A DNA stretch of 64,000 bases. Origin: Agapanthus africanus (lineage: Eukaryota; Streptophyta; Magnoliopsida; Asparagales; Amaryllidaceae). A program made the position numbers and the translations under genes. The stretch lies in contig CM057347.1 in the NCBI GenBank assembly GCA_030015575.1, positions 507,535,176 to 507,599,175 of the forward strand, in the 5' to 3' direction. How positions within the stretch are numbered: the first letter of the stretch is position 1; every line of letters starts with the position of its first letter. A model generated the notes under the pieces. It was not told the origin of the DNA and searched no databases. It saw only the letters and a program-made list of their open reading frames with translations. This document shows positions 23,261 through 34,607 of the stretch, piece after piece.

Positions 23261-25854
23261 TGTCACGCCCCGCTTCCCAGTGTACGGCGAAGTGGACGCG
23301 ATGATGCCCGCTACGTGTATACTCCGAAGTATATACGCTAAGCGTAACTAAGCAATATAAAGTAATTCACAAGAGACAAATGATAAAGAAATAACATCAA
23401 CTTTTATTAATAACATTCTTTGTATAATGCATAAAAAGAAAATACAACTGAAATGAAAAGCGATGCCTAAACAGTGGCATAACAGAAAATGAAAATGCTG
23501 GAAAGAACAAGGTACAGTATCTAGAGCTCGGGATCTTCCTGGAACTGCTCCAAATCTTCACCGGTGGGCTCGATCTCAGCTTGGTCCAACGCACCCGACG
23601 ACATTCAAAGAAGAAAGAAATAGAATGTCGTCAGCGAACAAGTCGCTCGGTAAGTCCCAAAGATAAAAGGAGAATAAATAAAGAGTAAGAGAGAGAGGGA
23701 GAGAGTGGCTGTTACAGTTGTATCACGTTGTTATAATATTGTAGTATTGTGTTAACGCTGTTGTTGTAGCTTGGTACAGAAGGATGCCAGTGTATACGAG
23801 AGGGGTCTCAGTATGCTAGAGACGAGGGCAAATGGAGGTACAAGGCTCCGTTATACAACCCGGAACAATGGCAATTGGATTCAGGTTAGGTGTCTTAATC
23901 TTACCACCTCGTGCCACCTTTAACACCTTCCGTACCAATCTACCCCTTAAACCCCGTAATGTTTTAACAGTATTGTAGTATTGGAATATGTAAGTTGGGT
24001 GACTGACCAAAACCATGATATCAGTAAACATGTTGTAACTGTATAATCAGGTAAATGGAATATCAGGATAATGGATGAATATCCATGGTTTGATTCAGTC
24101 AAAATGAATATATTGTTAACTGGATTCAGGGATTTATGTATTTAAATTGTGTTGTAATATAAAAGAATGTAGATTGACTTGAATCATATTCAAGTCAGAA
24201 ATAGTCAGACTCTAACCCGAGTCAGACTAAAAGAAAGGTAATTTGAAGTTCAATATTAGTTAGGGGCCTTCTTGTAATTTGTAAAACTTGAGGGGGTTTT
24301 ATGTAAAAAGTACTATTGTATAGTTTTCAAAATACACCTCAAGTATTTAATATTTGTCTTTATAGTTATAATGAGTGAATTTTATTTGTGTTATTCTAGT
24401 GACTATATCCTAATAAAAGTATTAATTGTTTTATTAGAATTTCATGGTATTTTAATGTAACTTTAAATCTTGGAATTTTAGGAAAAAGTGAAAACTTTAT
24501 ATTATAATAAAATAGGTGTTTAAATGATAATTAAATATATTTTACTACAAGAATAATTTTAAATAATTATTTTATTTTTCCAAAAATCACATTTTTCTCA
24601 AATGCCGTATTTTAAACCCTTCGAGACCGAATGCTCCTTGCGGAGGTCTGAATCTCGCACTACTAGCCCGCGGGTGCACGATGAATCGTACTATCCCTAA
24701 CGGGTTCCCCAGAAGTGGGTTGTAGCGGCGCTTTGCTTAGGTTTAATAAATACTATTCATTTAGGAAAACGGTTTTATAAATATAGGGTATTTATTTGTA
24801 AAAGAGTATAGTTTTCCGTATTTTAGTTATTAGGGTTTCCTAAGCCAACTAGCCTATTTCTATGGTCTAAACGATGAGTCATTAGAAGCCTCAAATCGCC
24901 TCTTCACCGTCAATTGTGGCCAGGTAAGTGCCAGGTAAGTGGGAAGGAACCACAGTCGTGGGCCTAATTAAAAACCACTAGCCTCGACACACTTGCCTAG
25001 ACACCACAAGACAGTTTAGATAAACGATCGATGTCCATGACCTATCGTGCTTTCATTTTATTTAAAATTTTATACAACTTAAAGCTTTCAAGTAAAGGTT
25101 ATAAAGAATATGGTATTTTAGTGAAAAGTCCTGTAATGTCGTATTCTATATTTTGATGTTTATCAGTTAGGGTTATATTTGAGTGTGTGTAGAGGTAGGT
25201 CATTACCTCGTGACTTATTTTAAGTTTTGATGAAGTTTAGAGGTGAAACATGACATATTAAACTTAAAGGTATTAAAGAGCAAGAATACGGTATTTGAAA
25301 ACGTTATCATTTCATGTGTGAAATTTCATTCAAATTGATTTCTACAAGTTTAGTGATCAAGATAAACATATTTAGGAGTGAAGGAATTAATTAGAACAAG
25401 AAAAATAAACTTCGTGGTATTTTTATGAAAAGAATACGGTTTTGCAAAGAAGTTATCATTTCAGGTGAGAACGTTTGTTTAAATTAGTTTATGGGTGATT
25501 AATAGTCAACATGAATATGGGTAGGTATTATGTATTAGGTGACAAGTGGAAATTTACAGAAAAACGAATCGGAAATCGGTTTGTTCCGATTTCCGTCGGG
25601 TTCTAAAAAGTCGTATTTTTATATTAAAGAAAAGAGAGATAGAAGAGATGGGACTTACGGGTTTGGACAAGCTAATGAGGCTAAGGAAGATGGTGGTTGT
25701 CGATGCGTCGAGAACGTCGCGAAGGTTCTAGTCCGGTCGCCGGAATCCGTCGTCGGTTTCGGCAGCGCTTCGCTTCTCGCTCTTCGTACCGAGTTCTCGA
25801 GAATTTGGGAGAGTGGATTTAGAGTTGTGAGGTGAAAAGGTAGAGGGTAGGGGT

Positions 25855-25864
25855 CTTTATATAG
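25855..25864 (-). promoter_or_regulatory. TATA box of solo LTR copy 1
   Basis: The minus strand reads CTATATAAAG followed about 30 bases on by CT-rich sequence. Copy 2 has CTATAAATACC at the equivalent place (36913-36923), which supports this as the LTR promoter. Confidence 0.65.
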
Positions 25865-26189
25865 GGCTAGGCTAGGGTTAGGGTTAGGATTAAAAAATAT
25901 TTTAAAAAAATATAAAATTCATTAAATTTAGGATTAAAAGAGTTTTAATGAAAAATTGGTAACAGTACTGGGAAATTAAAGTACACAGGGGGGTTGACCA
26001 CGTCAACACGAAGATTTTTCGTGTTGACAACTCGGCCGACCGGCCGAGTCGGGTCTCGTTGGACGGGGAATCTTCAAGGGGGAATTTTAGTATACTTTAT
26101 TTTTTATAAATTGCATTAATTTGTGAGTTATGGCTGTTTGACCGTTTGACTTCCCAAAAAATTAAAACAAAATGACATAAAAATTATGT

Positions 26190-26259
26190 GGAGCATGGGA
26201 TTCGAACTCTGGTGGCTTGGTTCAGCAGTGCAAGGTATTACCAATGAGCTATAAGCTCC
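26190..26259 (-). repeat. tRNA-like segment in solo LTR copy 1
   Basis: The 70 minus-strand bases start GGAGCTTATAGCTCATTGGT and end TTCGAATCCCATGCTCC. They have a box A-like TAGCTCATTGGT (26240-26251), a box B-like GAGTTCGAATCCC (26198-26210) and complementary GGAGC/GCTCC ends. The D and anticodon arms do not fold canonically, so it is not a working tRNA gene. The second LTR copy keeps it at the same place. Confidence 0.7.
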
Positions 26260-28860
26260 TTCTTGTAATTATTGTAGAAAAATAGATACTTAAAATGATA
26301 TCAGCAGTAATAAATATTCCAAGTACACTTTAATTTTTAAAACAATTTTATGTACACTAAAAAATGAATTTCTTTAAAAACAAAATAATTAATTATATAT
26401 TTTGTGCTCAGATTAAAATACTTCTTTATGGATTAAGAAAAAAATTAAAAAAAAAATTTTATAGAAAAATATATATATGAAAATTAGGGTTGTTACACTA
26501 ACTTTCCGACCTAAGACCGCAGAGCAGCAACTTCTCCAAGAGCTCCGAAAATAGCTCAGAAGCAAAGACAAGGAGATGGCCAAGCTCTACTCAAAGATCG
26601 ACGACTTGACAAATGTCGTCTTACGGCTTACGGCCCAACTTTCCTCTCAGCTGCCCAATCAAGCGCAGGGCTCTGCTCATGAACCGGGAAACGGTGTCCC
26701 GAGACAGCCGACGCCCATTCCCCCAAACCCAAAGGTGGGCAGACCGCATGAAGGCCAGTCACAACCTATCTCGGGGAATGTCTTGGCGGTTGATGACAGT
26801 AACCCGCTAACTCAAGATCAAATCATGGATTTGGTTGCCAACAAAGTCAAAACATTGGTAGCCGAAGCCGGAGAGCAAAAAGATGCCAGCTGTAGTGGGA
26901 GACCATATCCTGCTCGGTACGATCTTGTGGAGTTTTCCACTGGCTATGTCGTCCCCAAATTTGAAAGGTTCGATGGGATGGGAAATGCGAACCGACACAT
27001 TGCCCAATTTAAAGCATCATGCGCAAATACTGGGGGCAATGATGCGCTCCTTCTCCGTCAGTTTGTTAATAGCTTGACAGATGTTGCTTTCGATTGGTAT
27101 GCAAGCATACCAGATGACTCGATCACGACGTTCGCTCAAATAGAATCCATGTTCAAGCAAAGGTTCATGAGTGTCAGCGATAAAATCACTATTGCCGACC
27201 TCGTAAGGCCAGAGCCAAAGAACAACGAAAGCAACATGGATTTTATAGTCCGATGGCGCAATCTCTCTGTCAAATGTGAACCGCCATTAGAGTAAGACCA
27301 ATCCGTCAGTCCTCTTATAGAAAATCTGAAGGACTGGATGAAGCCTTTCCTATGCACCGCAGGCCTTAAGACATTCCAAGAGCTGACCAAAAAGGTCCAG
27401 ACGTTGGAACGCTCAAAGCCCGAGTCCACTCAGGATCTTCAGTTCACAAACAGACCGAAACCTGGGAGGGACGACAACCAAAAAGGCGGAAGTTCTAACA
27501 ACACCGATTCTCTAAATAAGCAGAGAGCGGGCGGAGCAAAAACTAATAAATCTCGATAGCCAACTTTGGAGGAAAGAAGAAATAAGGTCTACTCGTTCCG
27601 AAGGGACAAGGTCCATAAAATTTTTAAAGATGCTCTGAAGAATAGCCTGCGGCTACCAGAACCAAAAAGGCTAAGTGAAGCGAACATGACCGATCATCCT
27701 AACTTTTGCCCATACCACCGAGTGCTGGGACACACTATTGAAGACTGTTACATCCTCAAGGATTGGGTCGAGAAACAATACAAGGTGGGAGAAATATCAT
27801 TGTCCCCTGGTGTATTAACAAACAATCAAGCTGCGACCTCCGATTTCATACAAATGGAGACCGAAGTCCTTCAGGGACCTGATTCTCTCAGACATCTGCC
27901 TTTTTCTAAAAAGAGCGGACCAAGGCAACAAGCTAAGAGCCAAGCGAGCAACATTGCCAATGAACAAGCAATAGACGGGTACGCAACCCATACAGTCTAT
28001 ATGATGGAGCTCAGAGGAACAAGTCCTCCTACGCCTTATAACCATGACAATGACGCGGTTGTTGCCATACAACATCGGCCCGATCCAAATGATGAAGAGC
28101 TCGCTCAGGCCATTGAGCCAAAGGAACCTGTGGTTCATGCTGAATCAAGTTCAGGCGGTAGGGATGACCCCGTTGTCATACCCGGAACTATAGAACAAGC
28201 ATTATTCCAATGGCTTCAAAGGCAACTTCAGGACAGGGATGAGAAGATGGCCAAGGTCCATTCTAAAGTCGACGAGCTGGCAAATGTCGTGGCGGATCTC
28301 ACGACCCAAGTCGCCCGATTGCAATTACAACAAAATCAAATTTTGGTTCGTAAGCTGGGGATTAATATCCGGAAGCAGCCGACCGATGCTCCCTCCAGCC
28401 CGAGAGCGGAACACCTTTGTGAAAAACGGACGCGATCAGCCTCCAGTCCCTCCGATGCGTACACTGAACGTGGTAAGCGGACAGTAGGAGAACCAAAGAC
28501 TGGTCGTCCTCAGGGTCCAGCATCAGTAAGGGCACCTGCTCCATTGGAGAGAAAGAAGAAGGTATACTCCTTCAGGAGGGATGAGGTCCGCAAAATATTC
28601 GCGGACGCCTTGAACAACGACATGCAACTGCCTGTTCGAAAGAGGCCACATGAAATGAACATGACCGGCAATCCCATATACTGCCCATATCACAGAATGG
28701 TGAGTCATACCATTGAAGACTGCTATGTTTTTAAAGATTGGGTGGAGAACCAATACAAACTCGGGAAAGCCCCACAGTCGTCAGATGTACTGGCGAGCCA
28801 CAGAGCTATGGTCAATAACACAACTCCGCCAAGATCAAAGTTCAAGGAGCTGGGATAAGC

Positions 28861-28985
28861 AAGCTGACCACCACGTCGTTAAACTGTGAACAGTCGACCA
28901 CCATGTCATTAAACTGGGAATAATCGACCACCACGTCATTAAACTGGGAATGATCGATCTCTAAGTCGTTAAACTGGGAATGTAA
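28861..28985 (+). repeat. Four ~30-bp tandem repeats after gag
   Basis: Four units of about 30 bp share GACCACCACGTCATTAAACT followed by GGGAATAATC-like ends. The array begins right after the gag stop (28856-28858), and the last unit is diverged. Confidence 0.85.
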
Positions 28986-29029
28986 AAAAATGTATGTAAA
29001 TAAAAAAATGTGTAAATAAAAGAAAAAAA

Positions 29030-29185
29030 AGAAAAGCCAAAATGATGAGGCAACTCGCAATAAAAATCAGCGAGTAAAATAAAGATGAAAATAAAGCCGA
29101 AATGATGGGGCAACCGCGAATAAATAGCCGAAATGATGGGGCAACCTTCGCGATAAGAAAAGATGAAATGATAGAGCAATCGCGG
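29030..29185 (+). repeat. Short CGAAATGATGGGGCAAC repeats
   Basis: There are four irregular copies of a GCCGAAATGATGGGGCAACC-like motif separated by A-rich spacers. This is a different family from the arrays on either side. Confidence 0.7.
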
Positions 29186-29194
29186 TAAAAAAAA

Positions 29195-30375
29195 CGACGA
29201 ATGATGAGTCGCTCCTGGTACCATATTCCAGTGCAGCAATGCAGACGCCAATTAATCCAGTTTCCCAAAATTCTTCCGGCCCTACGGTTAGTCCCTAAGT
29301 TGACTACCGTATACAATCCACGGGCTCAAATAATTCTCATCATATCCATGCCCCACTGTGATCACCAGTTACGCGGCTGGTCTCCGCCTTTGGAATTATG
29401 CTCCATTGAGAAGACCCACTCATGTGTCCTCACGATACATGAGGAGAACAAACCTTTGTGGGATCCTTACGACTCATAAAGGAAAAACACACTTAGGAGT
29501 CCTCACGACTCCTAAGGAGAAAATATACCTGCGGGATCCTTACGACTCGTAGGAAGAAAAAGCTTTTATGGGACCCTCACGGCCCATAAAATTGAAAAGC
29601 CTTAGGCGATAGGGATCTAAATATGTCTCCTAAGCCATCGCTCCCCAATCCTCAAGTGGCGAATGATGAGTCGCTCCTGGTACCATGTTCCAGTGCAGCG
29701 ATGCAGACGCCAACCAAATTCCAAACTCAAATTCCCAAGCGGCGAATGATGAGTCGCTCCTGGTATCATATTCCAGTGTAGCGATGCAGACGCCAACTAA
29801 ATTCCAAATCCCTAAATGGTGAATAATGAGTCGCTCCTGGTACCATGTTCCAGTGCAGCGATGCAGACAATAACCAAATTCTAAACTCAAATTCCCAAGC
29901 GGCGAATGATGAGTCGCTCCTGGTACCATATTCCAGTGCAGCGATGCAGACGCCAACCAAATTCCAAATCCCTAAATGGCGAATGATGAGTCGCTCCTGG
30001 TACCATATTCCAGTGCAGCGATGCAGACGCCAACCAAATTCCGAATCCCCAAGCGACGAATGATGAGTCACTCCTGGTACCATATTCCAGTACAGCGATG
30101 CAGACGCCAACCAAATTTCAAACTCAAATTCCCAAGTGGCGAATGATGAGTCACTCCTGGTACCATGTTCCAGTGCAGCGATGCAGACGCCAACCAAATT
30201 CCAAACAAATTCCCAAATCCTTCCGGGGCAAATGATGAGTTGCTCCTGGTATTATTCCAGTACAGCAATGCAAATGCCGACAAAAAAGAAACTAATCCCA
30301 AAATCCTCTCAAAGACAGATGATGATTCGCTCCTGGTACCATATTCCAGTGTAGCGATGCTGATGCCAACTCAAA
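29195..30375 (+). repeat. ~80-bp tandem array (GATGAGTCGCTCCTGG)
   Basis: About ten units share GAATGATGAGTCGCTCCTGG, a TACCATATTCCAGTGCAGCG block and GATGCAGACGCCAACCAAAT. The first unit (29195-29275) is separated from the other nine (29655-30375) by 380 bp. That gap holds another repeat with GGATCCTTACGACTC-like units at about 29461, 29500 and 29538. Units vary mainly in their AAATTCC spacer. Open frames on both strands across the array are by-products of the period. Confidence 0.88.
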
Positions 30376-30419
30376 TCAAACAAATCAAACCAACCAATCC
30401 CAACATTGACCTCTGCGTC

Positions 30420-31379
30420 AAATACAGACACTCCGTACCGGGGAAACGTCACCAGCAACACTCCGTACCGGGGACACGTCAACCAGCGACACTCCATCTT
30501 GGGGAAACGTTACAAACAGACACTCCGTCTCGGGGATACGTCAACTAGACGATACTCGGCCTCGGGGAAACGTCAAGCAGACACTCCGTGCCGGGGGTAC
30601 ATCGACAACAGACACTTCGTCTCGGGGATACGTCAACTAGTTGATACTCCGCCTTGGGGATACGTCAACCAGCTGATACTCCGCCTCGGGAAAACGTCAA
30701 GCAGACACTCCGTGCCGGGGGGCACATCGACAACAGACACTCCGTCTCGGGGATACGTCAACCAGCCGATACTCCACCTCGGGGAAATGTCAAGCAGACA
30801 CTCCGTGCTGGGGGCACATCGACAACAGACACTCCGTCTCGGGGATACGTCAACCCGCCGATACTCCGCCTCGGGGAAAAGTCAAGCAGACACTCCGTGC
30901 CAGGGGCACATCAACAACAGACACTCCGTCTCGGGGACACATCAACCAGCCAATACTCCGCCTCGGGGAAACGTCAAGCAGACACTCCGTGCCGGGGACA
31001 CATCGACAACAGACACTCCGTCTCGGGGATACGTCAACCAGCTGATACTCCGCCTCGGGGAAACGTCAAGCAGACACTCCGTGCCGGGGGGCACATCGAC
31101 AACAGACACTCCATCTCGGGAAAATGTACAACATAGACACTCCGTCTCGGGGACACGTCAACCAGCCGATACTCCGCCTCAGGGAAACGTCAAGCAGACA
31201 CTCCGTGCCGGGGGCACATCGACAACAGACACTCCGTCTCGGGGACACGTCAACCAGCCGATACTCCGCCTCGGGGAAACGTCAAGCAGACACTCCGTGC
31301 CGGGGGGCACATTGACAACAGACACTCCGTCTCTGGGAAACGTCCAACACAGACACTCCATCTCGGGGACACGCCAACC
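30420..31379 (+). repeat. 31-bp array with 93-bp higher-order period
   Basis: About thirty units of 31 bp are built on CAGACACTCCGTCTCGGGGA followed by YACGTCAAC. From 30550 on, three unit types repeat in order: GATACTCCGCCTCGGGG, GACACTCCGTGCCGGGGG and GACACTCCGTCTCGGGG, giving a 93-bp higher-order unit. Because 93 is divisible by three, a 343-codon frame stays open across it (30406-31437); that frame is repetitive and unlikely to be a gene. The copia solo LTR interrupts the array's right end. Confidence 0.9.
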
Positions 31380-33580
31380 TGTAGGGTTCCTAGGCACTCT
31401 AGTGAGGTCTCACAAGGCATCGAACATGCCAATTTAAAAAAAATTGGTGCCGAGAAACCCTAGACTACGGATCTTAGACTAGATGTTTAGGCGAAATACA
31501 AAACTAGTTAACTATTTAACTAGAAGTTGAGATGCTACAACCTTTGTAGATCCGGATATCCACTTGCTTAGCTCCATGTGGTCGTCCCCTCGCTGTCCAT
31601 CACGAACCTCGGACTCTCGCGACGGCTTCATCGGAGAAGTGAGCAGAATAGTTCGACGGCTTCGTGTCAAAGACGATCTACGTCGAGGTTGCACTAGTTC
31701 AAGCTCCGACTTCACAAAGTAGTGAAACTTGTGAAGAAAACACCCAAAACCACTTGGCAAGAGGTAGAGGATGAAGAAATAGGAGGTGGGTTCACTTTAG
31801 ATTTGGATTTCTCTCACTAAATCTCAAGTTGCCATTAGAGTAGCAAGCTTGAAGAAGAAGAAGAAGATGGAGCTCAAGAAAAAATATGATAAGTCTTTTT
31901 CAAATAAAAAGAAAATGGAATACTTATCATAATTCTTACTAGGGTTAAGTGTAGAGAATTTACCATGGTTAATGGATGGGTTAGGGTTAAGCATGAGTCA
32001 AAGCTTCATGAAGCTTCAACAAAAAGACAAAGAAAGCCACCACTCCATTTTAAACTTATCCAAATAAATGAATTAACAAATAAATGAATAAATAAATATG
32101 CAAAACCCTAATTATCATAATAACCATGGTTTAATTCTATTCACTTAACCATATGATCAAGTATCATCAAACATGATACAAAAAGGTGCACAAAAGTATA
32201 TCACATATACAATGTGCAATCCAAGTGAGAAAAATCCGTTTAAAGTGAACCAATACTAGTTAATGTAAAGCAATATATCAAATATATAATTATACATTAA
32301 ATCATTAAATCAACACTTGATTCAATGATCCGGTCATGTCGCACATGGCCGACTAGTATTCAATGTATCGGCTTATCGAATCAATGATTCGATAACTAGG
32401 TCATATCGAATATAACCAATCGAAACATATATCGCGAGAATGAAATGCGGTATCACATACACGCATCATTCTCGGTCCTGCACATATCTCATATGCGCTC
32501 CTATTTCGTTTCGCTTGAGCCAGGAAACCTCTGTGTAGGACTCTAAAGACTCGTCAATACGCCGGTAGCAGATGATGATCATATCAAGCACCCACAAGCC
32601 ACAAGCGGTCTGCTAAACGTAACGGCCACCCGGGTATTGAGCGATCAGAAGATCGACGAGCTAGCCCACTCACACTCCTGTGAATCCAACCAGTAACACT
32701 TACCGTACAGTCCGGTCTCTTCGTCAGATACGTCGCATATCAAGTCTAGGGGTGGTAAACGTCAGACCCCAATAACCCGATAAGTCGTGCCGATGTGAGG
32801 CTCATAACGGGTCGAGAAACTACTGGTAACACTTACCAGCAAATCTCTGATCAGCCCTGGCCAGGGACTTCCCTGTTACGGCCAATCGAGCACAGCGCAA
32901 CGTCAACCCCCAATACCGGGAGAGACGAAACCCCTCCTATCGCTCATTGCCTCCATGTGACTCGGGACTGTGCCCAAAGACCACCGTTTTGCACGCCCTC
33001 ATGGACGTGGTAAGGTGGAGATCAAAGCACAGTGGGAATCACACAAGACTCTATGACGATCTCGGGTCTACAGACTAACCTGTACAAGTGTCACCTGAGA
33101 ACTGCCATCTGACGTGAGGTATAATACCATCTGGGAGTTCTCGGCGAGTCCGTCCAGTGTACCCAGTCTCCACTGAGCACCCGTATACCATCTCTGATGT
33201 CAAACACCAATGGATATGGGATCATCCATCGCCCATCACATGGGTCGAGAAGCGTATACGCTAGTCTACTCTGGTATATCGATGCCCCGTCTCGATACAC
33301 CCACGACTAGGGACCTTGAAGGATGTACTTATGGACTACCATGTCCCCACTAGTATGATCTGCATCATAGTCCAGGTAGTCAAGTACAAATCCTAAGGGC
33401 TTTACCAACATGTAACTATAAGACAGTATAAAGAGACTAGTGTACATGTTAAGATAAAGAGTAACCAGATAGCATACTATCATGTCGAGCAAGAAAGTCA
33501 TATCTATATATGTCCAAGCATCCAATATAATATACATAATCTGTACAATACTGGCCTCTAGGGCATACATACAACTAACA
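31380..33580 (-). repeat. Solo copia LTR
   Basis: This 2201-bp copy of the LTR family at 354-2560 runs TGTAGGGTTCC...ACAACTAACA but has many substitutions and small indels against it. No interior or partner LTR lies beside it. Flanks CAACC (31375-31379) and CTCCC (33581-33585) do not match well, so the duplication has decayed or the insertion was followed by a rearrangement. Confidence 0.88.
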
Positions 33581-34085
33581 CTCCCGACGTCGGCGCTGAG
33601 CAGGTCGAGATCCTCCCCAGTCCCAAGGCCTGAGCCTTCCTGCCTTTTCTCCTTTTTATAAATTTCGTAAGCCTTCGGGTGCTTTTTGTATGGCTAAATA
33701 GTACCTTGTAAAGACCCTCAGATCGTAAATAAAACTGTTATTAATTTTTCTTCATGGCAATGTTTTCTTGTGCGGGCAATTGAGCTTTTTAGCGTATTCC
33801 TCGTCCCAGGAGTCAGGCCATAGGTCTCCCAGGAGTCAGGTCATGGTCGATGACCGGTCTTTTAGATGGCGATCTCCCATCGAGTGTAAGCCAATTAATC
33901 GGTAAGTGCAGGAAGGTCAGTCCCCTCCCGCCCTCAGAGTCAAGGTGGTGATCATTTGCTTAGAATACATCGGGAGTTCCTTCAGCGTGGTCCTTCAGCG
34001 TGGGTAGGTCGAGATTTTCCCATTCCTTTGAGTCAGACTGGCAACCACTTCTTTTAGCGTAAGTTAAATAACAGCCAAGTTAGAA
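33581..34085 (+). other. Non-coding sequence between arrays
   Basis: I see no gene here. It is unique-looking sequence of the gag-only element's 3' region, with a short duplication CCCAGGAGTCAGG(C/T)CAT at 33807 and 33829. An AT-rich stretch near 33710-33770 contains AATAAAAC. Confidence 0.5.
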
Positions 34086-34607
34086 TTGGTCGGCGTTGGC
34101 CAAGCAGTGAAGATGCTCGGTGGCCTCTTCATGAAGGCTTCGATCCTTAGCGTAGTTGGGTAGGAAGTTACCCGCTAAGGATCGACCGAGCACGGAATCT
34201 GCTCGGTGGCCTCTTGATGAGGGCTTTTGATCCTTAGCGTTGATGGGTAGGAGCTACCCACTAAGGATTAACCGAGCAGGGAAGCTGCTCGGTGGCCTCT
34301 TGACGAGGGCTTCAATCCTTAGCGTAAATGGGTAGGAGCTACCCGATAAGGATTTTCCGAGCATGGAAGCTGCTCGGTGGCCTCTTGATGAAGGCTTTTG
34401 ATCCTTAACGTTGATGGTTAGGAGTTACCCGCTAAGGATTGAACGAGCAGGAAAGCTGCTCGGTGGCCTCTTGATGAAGGCTTTGATCCTTAGCGTAGAT
34501 AGGTAGGATCTACGCGCTAAGGATTGTCCGAGCAGGGAAGCTGCTTGTTGGCCTCTTGATGAGGGCTTTTGATCCTTAGCATTGATGGGTAGGAGCTACC
34601 CGCTAAG
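34086..34607 (+). repeat. ~85-bp hairpin-forming tandem array, left part
   Basis: About six units share GCTCGGTGGCCTCTTGATGA, then GATCCTTAGCG, GGGTAGGAGCTACCC and CGCTAAGGATT, ending CCGAGCAGGGAAGCT. Each unit carries nested inverted repeats: GGGTAG/CTACCC around GAG, and ATCCTTAGCG/CGCTAAGGAT around that. A solo LTR enters at CTAAG and the array continues at 37472. Confidence 0.9.
34603..34607. other. Target site duplication CTAAG, left copy
   Basis: CTAAG is repeated exactly at 37472-37476, on the other side of the solo LTR. It falls inside the conserved GCTAAGGAT of the array unit, which reads through once the LTR is removed. Confidence 0.9.

Larger units (their letters stand above)
23261..26497 (-). 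repeat. Solo gypsy LTR, copy 1
   Basis: This 3237-bp unit runs TGTCACGCCCCGC...GGGTTGTTACA on the plus strand. Its minus-strand TATA box and its end CGTGACA show it lies in minus orientation (TGTAACAACCC start). There is no internal region, second LTR or coding capacity, so it is a solo LTR left by LTR-LTR recombination. A relative stands at 34608-37471. It has a GA-rich run (23690-23705), a tRNA-like segment (26190-26259) and long AT-rich tracts. The ORF at 25539-25835 is part of the leader and has no relatives I recognise. Confidence 0.85.
22485..28858 (+). pseudogene. Gag-only coding region, duplicated modules, split by solo LTR
   Basis: One long gag-like frame runs 22485-23260 and, past a solo LTR (23261-26497), 26503-28858: about 1040 codons with in-frame stops at about 22578, 26551, 27293 and 27557. 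Visible parts are a basic N-terminus; module A1 (AGYVVHTVYM, acidic linker, EMAKLYSKIDDLTNVV helix); a capsid-like core (YVVPKFERFDG, FDWYASIPDDSI, MFKQRFMS; 26920-27295); module C1 (KVYSFRRDKVHKIF, FCPYHRVLGHTIEDCY, LKDWVE); module A2 (GYATHTVYM...EKMAKVHSKVDELANVV; 27970-28330); and module C2 (KVYSFRRDEVRKIF...YCPYHRMVSHTIEDCY; 28549-28790). No protease, RT or integrase follows. The CxxH(x4)HxxxxC blocks parallel the Gag C-terminus of the Tat elements in this window, so a Tat-derived non-autonomous element is likely. Confidence 0.78.

Noticed and set aside
25539-25835. 98-codon ORF in the solo LTR
   Set aside because: It lies antisense to the LTR's own transcript, is not preserved in copy 2 and has no recognisable motif.
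26190-26259. A functional tRNA gene
   Set aside because: Box-like motifs and acceptor ends are present, but the D, anticodon and T stems do not pair and no clear anticodon loop exists. It is kept as tRNA-like only.
29195-30375. Regular repeats with spacers that recall a CRISPR array
   Set aside because: Units are head-to-tail tandem repeats of about 80 bp with related spacers, in a plant retroelement context. There are no unique spacers and no cas genes.
30406-31437. 343-codon plus-strand ORF
   Set aside because: It runs through 93-bp higher-order repeats whose length is a multiple of three. The frame is open because of the period and has no independent start context or domain.
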